The notes beneath the pieces are model-generated. The model saw only the letters and a program-made list of their open reading frames with translations, did not search any database and had not been told where the DNA came from. A program made the translations under genes and the position numbers. Shown piece by piece: positions 31,276-40,882 of a stretch of 64,000 nt of DNA; the first letter of the stretch is position 1; every line of letters begins with the position of its first letter. Origin of the DNA: Pseudomonas orientalis (GTDB taxonomy: Bacteria > Pseudomonadota > Gammaproteobacteria > Pseudomonadales > Pseudomonadaceae); the NCBI RefSeq assembly GCF_002934065.1, contig NZ_CP018049.1, forward strand, positions 680,501 through 744,500, in the 5' to 3' direction.

Positions 31276-33189
31276 ATGTCCGTACGACGCACACGCAAAG
31301 ACGATGGCAGCCAATGGACAGTTGCGGACAGCCGCAGTGTTTACGGGATTCGCCATTGGGGGGCCGGTTATTTCGCGATCAATGAAGCCGGTCGCGTAGA
31401 AGTCCGTCCGAACGGTCCGAACAGCACGCCTGTCGATCTGTACGAGCAAGTCGACGAGCTGCGCAAAAGCGGCCTGTCGTTGCCGCTGCTGGTGCGCTTC
31501 CCCGATATCCTGCAAGACCGTGTACGCCAGCTCACCGGTGCTTTCGATTCGAACATCGAACGCCTGGAATACCAGAGCCAGTACACCGCGCTGTATCCGA
31601 TCAAGGTGAACCAGCAAGAGGCGGTGATCGAGAACATCATCGCCACCCAGAACGTCTCCATCGGCCTGGAAGCCGGCTCCAAGCCGGAGCTGCTCGCCGT
31701 GCTGGCCCTGGCGCCGAAGGGCGGCACCATCGTCTGCAACGGTTACAAGGACCGTGAATTCATCCGCCTGGCGCTGATGGGCCAGAAGCTCGGCCACAAT
31801 GTGTTTATCGTGATCGAGAAAGAATCCGAAGTTGAATTGGTGATCGAAGAGGCCGCCAGCCTCAAGGTCAAGCCGCAGGTAGGCTTGCGTGTGCGCCTGT
31901 CGTCCCTGGCCTCAAGCAAGTGGGCGGACACCGGTGGCGAGAAGTCCAAGTTCGGTCTGTCGGCGGCGCAGCTGCTGTCGGTGGTCGAGCGTTTCCGCGC
32001 GGCCGGCCTGGACCAGGGCATCCGCCTGCTGCACTTTCACATGGGTTCGCAGATCGCCAACCTGGCCGACTACCAGCACGGGTTCAAGGAAGCCATTCGT
32101 TACTACGGCGAACTGCGCAACCTTGGCCTGCCGGTGGACCACATCGACGTGGGCGGCGGCCTGGGCGTGGACTACGACGGTACCCACTCGCGCAACGCCA
32201 GCTCGATCAACTACGACATGGACGACTACGCCGGCGTGGTGGTGGGCATGCTCAAGGAGTTCTGCGACGCGCAGAGCCTGCCGCATCCGCACATTTTCTC
32301 CGAGAGTGGCCGTTCGCTGACCGCCCACCACGCCATGCTGGTGGTGCAGGTGACCGACGTCGAGAAACACAACGACGAAATCCCGACCATCGAAAACAAG
32401 GAAAGCCTGCCGGAAACCGTGCAATGGCTGGTGGACCTGCTGGGCCCGACCGATATCGAGATGGTCACTGAAACCTACTGGCGCGCCACTCACTACATGA
32501 GCGACGTGGCTACCCAGTACGCCGACGGCAAGCTGACCCTGGCCGAAAAAGCCCTGGCCGAGCAGTGCTACTTCGCCGTGTGCCGTCGCCTGCACAACTC
32601 GCTCAAGGCCCGTCAGCGCTCGCACCGCCAGGTGCTGGACGAGCTCAACGACAAGCTGGCCGACAAGTACATCTGCAACTTCTCGGTGTTCCAGAGCCTG
32701 CCGGACACCTGGGCCATCGGTCAGGTACTGCCGATTCTGCCGCTGCATCGCCTCGACGAAGAGCCGCTGCGCCGCGCCGTGCTGCAAGACCTGACCTGCG
32801 ACTCCGACGGCAAGATCAAGCAGTACGTCGACGAACAGAGCATCGAGACCAGCCTGCCGGTCCATGCCTTGAACGAGGGCGAAGACTACCTGCTGGGCAT
32901 CTTCCTGGTCGGCGCGTATCAGGAAATCCTCGGCGATATGCACAACCTGTTCGGTGACACCGACTCGGTGAACATCTACCAGCGTGAAGACGGTTCGGTG
33001 TACAGCGCCGGGATCGAGACGCACGACACCATCGAAGACATGCTGCGCTATGTGCACTTGTCGCCGGAGGAATTGATGACCCATTACCGTGACAAGTGTG
33101 CGAGTGCGAAGATCAGTGCGTCGGAACGCACCCAGTTCCTGGACGCCTTGCGTCTGGGCCTGACCCGTTCTTCCTACCTGTCCTCGTAA
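31276..33189 (+). CDS. speA: Biosynthetic arginine decarboxylase SpeA
   Basis: 637 residues. PLP enzyme converting arginine to agmatine for putrescine synthesis. The PLP lysine is in [10 protein letters not shown] (K110). HFHMGSQI and the glycine-rich [12 protein letters not shown] phosphate loop are present, and length is normal. The 142-base gap upstream should hold its promoter; a REPIN starts two bases after the stop. Confidence 0.97.
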   Translation: MSVRRTRKDDGSQWTVADSRSVYGIRHWGAGYFAINEAGRVEVRPNGPNSTPVDLYEQVDELRKSGLSLPLLVRFPDILQDRVRQLTGAFDSNIERLEYQSQYTALYPIKVNQQEAVIENIIATQNVSIGLEAGSKPELLAVLALAPKGGTIVCNGYKDREFIRLALMGQKLGHNVFIVIEKESEVELVIEEAASLKVKPQVGLRVRLSSLASSKWADTGGEKSKFGLSAAQLLSVVERFRAAGLDQGIRLLHFHMGSQIANLADYQHGFKEAIRYYGELRNLGLPVDHIDVGGGLGVDYDGTHSRNASSINYDMDDYAGVVVGMLKEFCDAQSLPHPHIFSESGRSLTAHHAMLVVQVTDVEKHNDEIPTIENKESLPETVQWLVDLLGPTDIEMVTETYWRATHYMSDVATQYADGKLTLAEKALAEQCYFAVCRRLHNSLKARQRSHRQVLDELNDKLADKYICNFSVFQSLPDTWAIGQVLPILPLHRLDEEPLRRAVLQDLTCDSDGKIKQYVDEQSIETSLPVHALNEGEDYLLGIFLVGAYQEILGDMHNLFGDTDSVNIYQREDGSVYSAGIETHDTIEDMLRYVHLSPEELMTHYRDKCASAKISASERTQFLDALRLGLTRSSYLSS

Positions 33190-33190
33190 A

Positions 33191-33279
33191 TGTGGGAGGG
33201 GGCTTGCCCCCGATAGCGGAGTGTCAGGCAACTGATTTGTTGCTGATGTACTGCTATCGGGAGCAAGCCCCCTCCCACA
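33191..33279. repeat. REPIN, 89 bp
   Basis: Inverted REP arms between the convergent speA and MATE genes. It may serve both as a 3' stem-loop. Confidence 0.93.
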
Positions 33280-33295
33280 TTTGGATTGCGTTTCT

Positions 33296-34639
33296 TCAGT
33301 TTTTACCGAGCCACAGCCCTTGCCGATTCAGGCGCCAGGCAATTGCCCACAGGGTCAAACTGCGCACCGCCATGAACAGCAGGAAGGTGATCCACAGCCC
33401 GTGGTTGCCCAACCCCTGCAATGCCCAGGCAAGCGGCAGCACCAGCAGCACCGTCAGCAGCATCCCATTGCGCATTTCCCGCGCCCGCGTGGCGCCGATA
33501 AACAATCCATCGAGCACATAACTCCACACCGCAATCAACGGCAATACCGCAACGTAGGGCAGGTAGCGGTCGGCGGTTTCGCGCACGCTTGGAATGTCGG
33601 TTTGCATGGCGATAAACAGGTGGCCGCCGAAGGTGAACAGCAGGGCGAAACCGACGCTGGCGATCAGCGACCAACCACAGGCAACCACCAATGATCGCCT
33701 TAACGCCTGGCGGTCACGTGCGCCGATGGCGTGGCCGCACAGGGCCTCGACAGCGTGAGCGAGGCCGTCCAGAGCGTGTGCCGTCAGCAGCAGGCCGTTG
33801 AGCAACAGCGCATTGGCCGCCACGGTCGCATCTCCCAGCCGCGCGCCCTGTACGGTGATCATGAAAAACACCGACTGCAACGCCAGGCTGCGGATAAAGA
33901 TGTCGCGGTTTACCGCCAGCAATGGGCGCCAGCTTTGCCACAGCTTGAGCGCGGCCCAGGCGATATGGCCGGGGTAGGCGCGCAAGGCTTTCTGGGTGAG
34001 GGCCAGGCCGAGCAGGGCACCGGTCCATTCGGCAATCACCGAGGCGCGGGCCGAACCGACCACGCCCCAATCCAGGCCCAGAACGAACCACAGGTTCAGC
34101 GCGATATTGACCAGGTTGGTGGTCAGCAGGATCGCCAACGGCGCACGGGCGTTCTGGGTGCCGAGGAACCAACCGACCAGCGCATAGCTGGCAAGGGCGG
34201 CGGGCAGGCCGAAGAGGCGCGTATGGAAGAATTCCCGGGTCAGTTGGTTCAGTTCGGCCGAGGGTTGCATCCACTCGAGCGCCAGGTGGCTGAGTGGAAT
34301 GCCCACGCTGCCCAGCAACATGGCCAGTCCCAGCGCGAGCAGCAGACCTTGCAGCAGCACCTGGCGCAATGCCGCGCCGTCATTGCGCCCGGCGGCCTGG
34401 GCGGCAAAGCCGGTGGAGCCCATGCGCAAGAAGCCCATGGCCCAGGCGAGGAAGGTATACAGGCTGGCGCCGACGGCCACGGCGCCCAGTTGGTGGGCAT
34501 GGGGCAGATGGCCGATGACCATGCTGTCGACCAGGGCCACCAGCGGCACGGAGATATTCGACAGGATCATCGGCGCGGCCAGGGCCCAGACACGGCGATG
34601 GGTGGGGCGGTGGCGCCAGTCGGCGAGCAGGGCGGTCAT
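33296..34639 (-). CDS. MATE family efflux transporter (DinF-like)
   Basis: 447 residues with about 12 hydrophobic helices. Family signs are RVWALAAPMILSNISVPLVALVDSMVIGHL at the N-terminus and a repeated second half. The subgroup resembles DinF. It exports organic cations or metabolites by sodium or proton antiport; the substrate is unknown. The ATG at 34639 has AGGAG 7 bases upstream, better than an earlier in-frame ATG. Confidence 0.9.
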   Translation of the reverse strand: MTALLADWRHRPTHRRVWALAAPMILSNISVPLVALVDSMVIGHLPHAHQLGAVAVGASLYTFLAWAMGFLRMGSTGFAAQAAGRNDGAALRQVLLQGLLLALGLAMLLGSVGIPLSHLALEWMQPSAELNQLTREFFHTRLFGLPAALASYALVGWFLGTQNARAPLAILLTTNLVNIALNLWFVLGLDWGVVGSARASVIAEWTGALLGLALTQKALRAYPGHIAWAALKLWQSWRPLLAVNRDIFIRSLALQSVFFMITVQGARLGDATVAANALLLNGLLLTAHALDGLAHAVEALCGHAIGARDRQALRRSLVVACGWSLIASVGFALLFTFGGHLFIAMQTDIPSVRETADRYLPYVAVLPLIAVWSYVLDGLFIGATRAREMRNGMLLTVLLVLPLAWALQGLGNHGLWITFLLFMAVRSLTLWAIAWRLNRQGLWLGKN

Positions 34640-34696
34640 GAAGGCTCCTAGGTGGAGCGCCATTGTAACCGGCCATTAACCCCACCGCAGATCCAA

Positions 34697-34851
34697 TGTG
34701 GGAGGGGCGGTACGACGATTCGACTTGCCCCCAATGGCGGCCTCTGGGCCGACCAGGATGTTATGTCGATCCCGATCCAAATGTGGGAGGGGGCTTGCCC
34801 CCGATGACGGCCTCAGAGCCGGCCAGGATGTTGTGTCGATCCCGATCCAAA
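34697..34851. repeat. Two tandem extra copies of the element's 5' module
   Basis: The first about 70 bases of the structured element (REP arm, a GGCC-rich hairpin, then GACCAGGATGTT) are repeated at 34697 and 34782 before the full copy at 34852. The spacings are 85 and 70 bases. The first unit carries about 15 extra bases inside its REP arm. Confidence 0.8.
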
Positions 34852-35311
34852 TGTGGGAGGGGGCTTGCCCCCGATGGCGGCCTCAGAGCCGACCAGGATG
34901 TTGGATCAGATCGAGTACATATCCGTTGCTGCGGTAACGGCCACTTAGGGTTCCGCCCTGACGGCGGGTCACTTTGGAAAAGCCCCAAAGTAACCAAAGG
35001 GCTCATGCCCCACCACTCGGCACCTCGCCTAGGCTCGGTGTGCCCGAACGCAGGCTTGAATCCGTGGGCCGCCGCAATGGGCCATCCATGGCCCAGTGCG
35101 GCTAACCCGGCGTCCTGCCGGGTTACCCACGGATTCAAGCCTGCGTTCGGCCAGCGTGGTTTAACGGGGCGCCTGAGATCAAGATCAAAAGCAGATCAAG
35201 AGCGGCTCGCTTCGCATCGTGGTTACGGTGGGGGCTGCAGAGTTGTGTAGGTACGTCAGGCAACTGATTTTTTGCTGATGTACCGCTATCGGGGGCAAGC
35301 CCCCTCCCACA
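34852..35311. repeat. REP-bounded structured element, copy B
   Basis: A 460-base copy with the 107-base three-way junction at 35044-35150. It differs from the others in the mid-element hairpin, which reads ACTTTGG/CCAAAGT (34971-34991) instead of ACTTTTG/CAAAAGT, so pairing is kept. The loop AGCC (34981-34984) can pair with GGCT (35000-35003), where other copies have AGCG with CGCT. Confidence 0.85.
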
Positions 35312-35423
35312 TTTTGATCTGCATTTTATGTGGGATTTGGTTTGGCTCCAATGACACCCAGAACCAACACACCCTCCGTCGGTCAATGTGACCAGCTCCG
35401 CAGCAGCTTGGTCGGTGCTGATA

Positions 35424-35439
35424 TATAGTTCACCCTCGG
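35424..35439 (+). promoter_or_regulatory. Possible promoter -10 region of the alpha-2-macroglobulin gene
   Basis: The same TATAGTTCACCCTCGG as at 28925. It lies 23 bases upstream of the ATG at 35463, consistent with a -10 hexamer TATAGT and a short leader. Confidence 0.4.
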
Positions 35440-35462
35440 TTTCCTCTGACTATGAGTGCCCC

Positions 35463-38400
35463 ATGCTTAACAAAGGATTGTTCCTGGCCTGTGCGCTGGC
35501 CCTGCTGAGCGCCTGCGATTCTTCCGATAAACCGTCCGCGCCCTCTGCCCCGGCGGCGAGTGTGGCGCCCAAGCCGGCCAAGGCGGCGGTGGATGTGGCG
35601 GCGTTGAAGCAGCGTTACGCCGGGCGTGAGTTAAGCGTGGTGGATGTGTCCGAGGTGCAGTTGGACGGGGCCAGCACCCTGTCGGTGAGTTTTTCCATTC
35701 CCCTGGACCCGGATCAGAAGTTCGTCGACAAAGTCCATTTGGTCGACAGCAAGTCGGGCAAGGTCGATGGCGCCTGGGAGCTTTCCGATAACTTGATGGA
35801 ATTGCGCCTGCGCCACCTGGAGCCGCAGCGCAAGTTGGTGCTGACGGTGGATGCCGGGGTGAAGGCGGTCAACGACAACCTGCTCGCCGCCGAATACACC
35901 GCTCGCCTGGAAACCCGCGACCTGCAAGCCACCGTCGGCTTTGCCAGCCGTGGCACGCTGTTGCCCACGCGCCTGGCTGAGGGCCTGCCGGTGATCGCGC
36001 TGAACGTCGACAAGATCGACGTTGAATTCTTCCGGATCAAGGCCGAGTCCCTGCCGGCGTTCCTGGCGCAGTGGGGGCGCAACACCAGCCTGCAAAGTTA
36101 CGAATCCCGCGAATTGCTGCCGATGGCCGACCTGGTCTACGGCGGCCGTTTTGACCTCAACCCGGCGCGCAATACCCGCGAAACCCTGCTGCTGCCGATC
36201 GCCGGTCTCAAGCAATTGCAGCAGCCGGGTGTGTACCTGGCGGTGATGCGTGCCTCGGGCACCTACAACTATTCGCAACCGGCCACGCTGTTTACCTTGA
36301 GTGATATCGGCCTGTCGGTGCACCGCTACGCCAATCGCCTGGATGTGTTTACCCAGGCGCTGGAAGGCGGCAAGGCGTTGAACGGCGTCGAACTGGAAAT
36401 CCTCGATGCCGAAGGCCGCGTACTCGGCCAGAGCAAGACCGAAGACGGTGGCCACGCCGAGTTGCCGCTGCCGAAAAAAGCCCAGGTTTTGCTGGCCAAG
36501 CAGGGTGAACAAACCAGTTTGCTGCGTCTGGACAGTGCCGCGCTGGACCTGGCCGAGTTCGATATCGGTGGGCAGCCGTCGCACCCGTTGCAGTTCTTTG
36601 TGTTCGGCCCGCGGGACCTGTATCGCCCCGGTGAAACCGTGCTGCTCAACGCCCTGTTGCGCGACAAGGACGGCAACGCCGTCAAGCCGCAGCCGGTGAG
36701 CGTCGAAGTGCGCCGCCCCGATGAGCAGGTCAGCCGCAAATTCGTGTGGGAGGCCGACGCCTCCGGTCTCTATCAATACCCGCTGCAACTGGCCGGCGAA
36801 GCACCGACCGGGCGCTGGCAGCTGGTATTCGACCTGGGCGATGGCAAGCCGCAGCTGTATGAATTCCTCGTCGAAGACTTCCTGCCCGAGCGCCTGGCGC
36901 TGGAGCTCAAGGGCAGTGACACGCCACTGAGCCCGGCGGATGACGCGGTCATCCAGGTCAATGGCCGTTATCTGTACGGCGCGCCGGCCTCGGGCAATCG
37001 GGTCAGCGGGCAGGTCTACGTGCGCCCATTGCGCGAGGCGGTCAAAAGCTTGCCGGGCTACCAGTTCGGCTCGGTCACCGAAGAAGAGCTGAGCCAGGAT
37101 TTCGAACTGGACGAAAGCACGCTGGACGCCAAGGGCCAGGAAGAACTGACCCTGGAAAGCAAATGGGCCGAGGCCAAGTCGCCCCTGCAATTGATCGTGC
37201 AGGCCAGTCTGCAGGAGTCGGGCGGCCGGCCGATCACCCGGCGTCTGGTACAGCCGATCTGGCCGGCCGAGCAGTTGCCGGGCCTGCGCGGGCTGTTTGA
37301 TGGCACTGAAACCAACGGCGACGGCCCGGCGGAATTCGAAGTGCTGGTGGCCAACCAGGACGGCCAGAAACTTGCCGCGCAGAACCTCAAGGTGCGTCTG
37401 GTGCGTGAGCGCCGCGACTATTACTGGAACTACTCGGACAATGATGGCTGGAGCTATCACTACAACGAGAAATTCCTCAACCTCGACGAACAAACCCTCG
37501 ACATCAAGGCCGGCGACACCGCCAAGGTCAGCTTCCAGGTGGAGTGGGGCCCCTACCGCGTCGAGGTCGAAGACCCGCAGACCGGCTTGATCAGCAGCCT
37601 GCGCTTCTGGGCCGGCTACCAGGCCCAGGACAACACCGAAGGCGGCGCCGTGCGCCCCGATCAGGTCAAGCTGGCATTGGATAAGCCCGCCTATGCCGAT
37701 GGCGACACCGCCAACGTCACCGTCACGCCGCCGGCGGCCGGTAAAGGCTACCTGCTGGTTGAGTCCGCCGAGGGGCCGCTGTGGTGGCAGGAAATCGACG
37801 TGCCGGCCGAAGGCAAGAGCTTTGCCGTAAAGCTCGACCCGAAATGGTCGCGGCATGATCTGTACGTGAGCGCGCTGGTGATCCGTCCCGGCGAGCGCAA
37901 AGCCAATATCACCCCCAAACGCGCGGTGGGCCTGCTGCATCTGCCGTTGGACCGTACCCAGCGCAAGCTTGGCCTGACGCTGACGGCGCCGGAAAAAATG
38001 CGCCCCAAACAGCCGCTGACGGTGAAAATCGCCGCCAAAAACGCCGACGGCAGTGTGCCCAAACAGGTGCATGTGCTGGTGGCCGCAGTGGACGTGGGCA
38101 TTCTCAATATCACCGAATACCCTACACCCGACCCGTACTCCAGCCTGTTCGGCCGCAAGGCCTATGGCGTGGACCAGTTCGACATCTACGGCCAGTTGAT
38201 CGAAGCCGGGCAGGGCCGTCTGGCCAGCCTGGCGTTCGGGGGCGATGCGGCGCTGGCCAAGGGCGGCAAGCGCCCCGACACCAGCGTGACCATTGTCGCC
38301 CTGCAAAGCGCACCGGTGACGCTCAACGAGCAGGGCGAGGGCGAAGTCAGCGTCGATATTCCGGATTTCAACGGCGAGCTGCGCCTGATGGCCCAGGCCT

Positions 38401-40361
38401 GGAGTGATGACCGTTATGGCATGGCCGAAGCCAAGACCGTGATCGCCGCGCCGCTGATTGCCGAGTTGTCGGCACCGCGCTTCCTGGCCGGTGGTGACGA
38501 GACGACGTTGGCGCTGGACCTGTCCAACCTGTCGGGCAAGGCGCAGAAGCTGGACGTGCAACTGAGCGCCGAAGGGCAGTTGCAACTGGTCAACGGCGGC
38601 GCGCACAGCGTCGAGTTGAAACAGGGCCAGCGCACCACGTTGCGCATCCCGGTGAAAGCCTGGGGCGGCCTGGGCAATGGCAAGGTCAAGGTGACGGTCA
38701 ACGGTTTGGATCTGCCCGGTGAAAACCTGCCGCCGTTCAGCCGTGAATGGACCCTGGGCGTGCGCCCTGCCTATCCTGCGTTGCTCAAGCATTACCGCGC
38801 CGTGCTCAAGGACCAGCCGTGGAGCTTGCCTGCGGGCACGCTGGAGCAGTTCGACAGCGCGGGCAGCGAGGCGCTGTTGAGCCTGTCCAGCCGGCCGCCG
38901 TTGAACCTCGGCGCGCAGATCAGCGCGCTCAAGGCCTACCCCTACGGTTGCCTGGAGCAAACCGCCAGTGGTCTGTACCCATCGCTCTATGCCGATGACG
39001 CGTTGCTTAAACGCCTGAGCATCAAGGGCGAGCCGGATGCCGAGCGTAAACGCAAGATCGAGTTGGGCATCGAACGCCTGCTGGGCATGCAGCGCTACAA
39101 CGGCAGCTTCGGTTTGTGGGGCGCCGACGGCGAGGAAGAATATTGGCTGACCGCCTATGTCACCGACTTCCTGCTGCGCGCCCGTGACCAGGGTTTTGCA
39201 GTGCCGGCCGAGGCGCTGAAGAAAGCCAGTGAGCGTCTGCTGCGCTATGTGCAGGAGCGCAACCTGATCGAAGTCGACTACAGCGACAACGCCGAACACA
39301 CCCGTTTTGCCGTGCAGGCCTACGCCGGCATGGTCCTGGCGCGCAGTCAGCAGGCGCCGCTGGGGGCCTTGCGCAGTATCTTCGAGCGACGCAGCGATGC
39401 GCGTTCCGGCTTGCCCCTGGTGCAGTTGGCCATTGCCCTGCAGAAAATGGGCGACCAGCCGCGTGCGGACCAGGCGCTGCTCGCCGGCCTGGCGGCGCAG
39501 CGCAGCGCCAAGGAATGGCTGGCCGACTACGGCAGCCCGTTGCGCGATCAGGCGATGATCCTGGCGTTGCTGGAAGAAAATGACCTGGCCAAGGGCAAGC
39601 GCGAGGAACGCCTGTTCGCGCTCTCGGACCAGTTGGCGGCCAGCCCGTATCTGTCGACCCAGGAGCGTAATTCGCTGTTCCTCGCCGGGCGGCTCGGGCT
39701 CGCCCAGCCAGATGCGAACTGGCAAGTGTCGCTGACCGGCAGTGGCGGTGTGCGTGAACTGAACAACCAGCAATCAACGCTGCAACTGGATGACAAGCTG
39801 CTGACCAGCGACTTGAGCCTGAGCAATCAGGGGCAAACGCCGGTGTACCAGCAACTGACGATTTCCGGTTACCCACAAGTGCCACCGGCAGCGGGCGGTG
39901 AGAACCTGAGCATCCGTCGCGAATACCTGGGCATGAACGGCCAGCCGCTGAACCTGCGCAGCCTCAACAGCGGCGACCTGGTGCTGGTGCATTTGGCGGT
40001 CAGCGCCAAGCAACGCGTGCCGGATGCCCTGGTGGTCGACCTGTTGCCCGCCGGCCTGGAACTGGAAAACCAGAACCTGGCCCAAAGCGCGGCCAGCCTG
40101 GAGAATGCGAGCAGCCAGGTGAAGGAGTGGCGCGAGTCGATGCAGAACGCGTCGCTCAAGCATCAGGAGTTTCGTGATGACCGCTACGTGGCGGCGATGA
40201 ACCTGGACGGTTACGGCGGCACCACGCACTTGCTGTACCTGGCACGGGCAGTGACACCGGGCACCTACCGCGTGCCGCCGCCGCAGGTGGAGTCGATGTA
40301 TCGGCCGAACTGGCAGGCGGTGGGTGAAACCCCGGCAGATATGGTGATCAAGGGCCGCTGA
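35463..40361 (+). CDS. yfhM: Bacterial alpha-2-macroglobulin lipoprotein (YfhM-like)
   Basis: 1632 residues. The lipobox LALLSAC shows a lipid-anchored periplasmic protein. Many beta-sandwich MG domains follow, with the thioester motif CLEQ at about residues 1163-1166 and a helical thioester domain after it (ERLLGMQRYNGSFGLWG). It is thought to trap invading proteases covalently, protecting the cell when the envelope is breached. Its genetic partner PBP1c follows, as in E. coli. The start at 35463 is the methionine opening the signal peptide. The long antisense frame at 35631-39773 is a GC-bias shadow. Confidence 0.94.
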   Translation: MLNKGLFLACALALLSACDSSDKPSAPSAPAASVAPKPAKAAVDVAALKQRYAGRELSVVDVSEVQLDGASTLSVSFSIPLDPDQKFVDKVHLVDSKSGKVDGAWELSDNLMELRLRHLEPQRKLVLTVDAGVKAVNDNLLAAEYTARLETRDLQATVGFASRGTLLPTRLAEGLPVIALNVDKIDVEFFRIKAESLPAFLAQWGRNTSLQSYESRELLPMADLVYGGRFDLNPARNTRETLLLPIAGLKQLQQPGVYLAVMRASGTYNYSQPATLFTLSDIGLSVHRYANRLDVFTQALEGGKALNGVELEILDAEGRVLGQSKTEDGGHAELPLPKKAQVLLAKQGEQTSLLRLDSAALDLAEFDIGGQPSHPLQFFVFGPRDLYRPGETVLLNALLRDKDGNAVKPQPVSVEVRRPDEQVSRKFVWEADASGLYQYPLQLAGEAPTGRWQLVFDLGDGKPQLYEFLVEDFLPERLALELKGSDTPLSPADDAVIQVNGRYLYGAPASGNRVSGQVYVRPLREAVKSLPGYQFGSVTEEELSQDFELDESTLDAKGQEELTLESKWAEAKSPLQLIVQASLQESGGRPITRRLVQPIWPAEQLPGLRGLFDGTETNGDGPAEFEVLVANQDGQKLAAQNLKVRLVRERRDYYWNYSDNDGWSYHYNEKFLNLDEQTLDIKAGDTAKVSFQVEWGPYRVEVEDPQTGLISSLRFWAGYQAQDNTEGGAVRPDQVKLALDKPAYADGDTANVTVTPPAAGKGYLLVESAEGPLWWQEIDVPAEGKSFAVKLDPKWSRHDLYVSALVIRPGERKANITPKRAVGLLHLPLDRTQRKLGLTLTAPEKMRPKQPLTVKIAAKNADGSVPKQVHVLVAAVDVGILNITEYPTPDPYSSLFGRKAYGVDQFDIYGQLIEAGQGRLASLAFGGDAALAKGGKRPDTSVTIVALQSAPVTLNEQGEGEVSVDIPDFNGELRLMAQAWSDDRYGMAEAKTVIAAPLIAELSAPRFLAGGDETTLALDLSNLSGKAQKLDVQLSAEGQLQLVNGGAHSVELKQGQRTTLRIPVKAWGGLGNGKVKVTVNGLDLPGENLPPFSREWTLGVRPAYPALLKHYRAVLKDQPWSLPAGTLEQFDSAGSEALLSLSSRPPLNLGAQISALKAYPYGCLEQTASGLYPSLYADDALLKRLSIKGEPDAERKRKIELGIERLLGMQRYNGSFGLWGADGEEEYWLTAYVTDFLLRARDQGFAVPAEALKKASERLLRYVQERNLIEVDYSDNAEHTRFAVQAYAGMVLARSQQAPLGALRSIFERRSDARSGLPLVQLAIALQKMGDQPRADQALLAGLAAQRSAKEWLADYGSPLRDQAMILALLEENDLAKGKREERLFALSDQLAASPYLSTQERNSLFLAGRLGLAQPDANWQVSLTGSGGVRELNNQQSTLQLDDKLLTSDLSLSNQGQTPVYQQLTISGYPQVPPAAGGENLSIRREYLGMNGQPLNLRSLNSGDLVLVHLAVSAKQRVPDALVVDLLPAGLELENQNLAQSAASLENASSQVKEWRESMQNASLKHQEFRDDRYVAAMNLDGYGGTTHLLYLARAVTPGTYRVPPPQVESMYRPNWQAVGETPADMVIKGR

Positions 40362-40386
40362 TTGCTGAAGTTGAAATGGAGATCAA

Positions 40387-40475
40387 TGTGGGAGGGGGCT
40401 TGCCCCCGATAGCTGAGTGTCAGCCAATGATGTTTTGACTGATTCACCGCTATCGGGAGCAAGCCCCCTCCCACA
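40387..40475. repeat. REPIN, 89 bp
   Basis: Inverted REP arms placed 25 bases after the alpha-2-macroglobulin stop, between it and the opposing small membrane gene. Confidence 0.93.
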
Positions 40476-40498
40476 AGGGATTGGGGCGGTCAGATAAA

Positions 40499-40792
40499 TC
40501 AGTGCACGACCCAGCTCAATAACCACAGGCCCAGGATCAGCCAGATGATCCCGATAATGATCGAGGCGCGCATAAAGGCGCGTACCGCCGAGTACAGGAA
40601 GAGCAGCCCGACGATCAGGGTGATAATGCTGATGATCGAGGTGTCCATGCCCAGGGTGCGCGACAAGCCATCGATAAAGTTGCCGCCGGCGTGGGTCAAG
40701 GCTCCGAACAAGCCGCTCAGACCGTCGACGATAAAGCGGATGACGGAACCGAGCGCCTGGCCCAGCCATTCGAAAAAGCTTTCTACCTGCAT
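40499..40792 (-). CDS. Small two-helix membrane protein, 97 aa
   Basis: Unrecognised. It has an amphipathic N-terminus (MQVESFFEWLGQALGSVIRF) and two hydrophobic helices (about 51-70 and 76-97, ending LLSWVVH). The ATG at 40792 has AGGA 11 bases upstream. It lies on the opposite strand between the alpha-2-macroglobulin gene and pbpC, splitting what is an operon in enterics. Confidence 0.75.
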   Translation of the reverse strand: MQVESFFEWLGQALGSVIRFIVDGLSGLFGALTHAGGNFIDGLSRTLGMDTSIISIITLIVGLLFLYSAVRAFMRASIIIGIIWLILGLWLLSWVVH

Positions 40793-40882
40793 GTGCGTGT
40801 CCTGATAAGAAGGTGGGCGTAACTGTGCCTTTGGTCGTTGTTGCGACAGGCGAGTTCCCTGCAAGCATAGAGGTTTACCCGG

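Noticed and set aside
35631..39773. 1380-codon open frame antisense to the alpha-2-macroglobulin gene
   Set aside because: It mirrors a well-supported gene, is a GC-bias artefact of third codon positions, and its His/Gln/Arg-rich translation matches no family.
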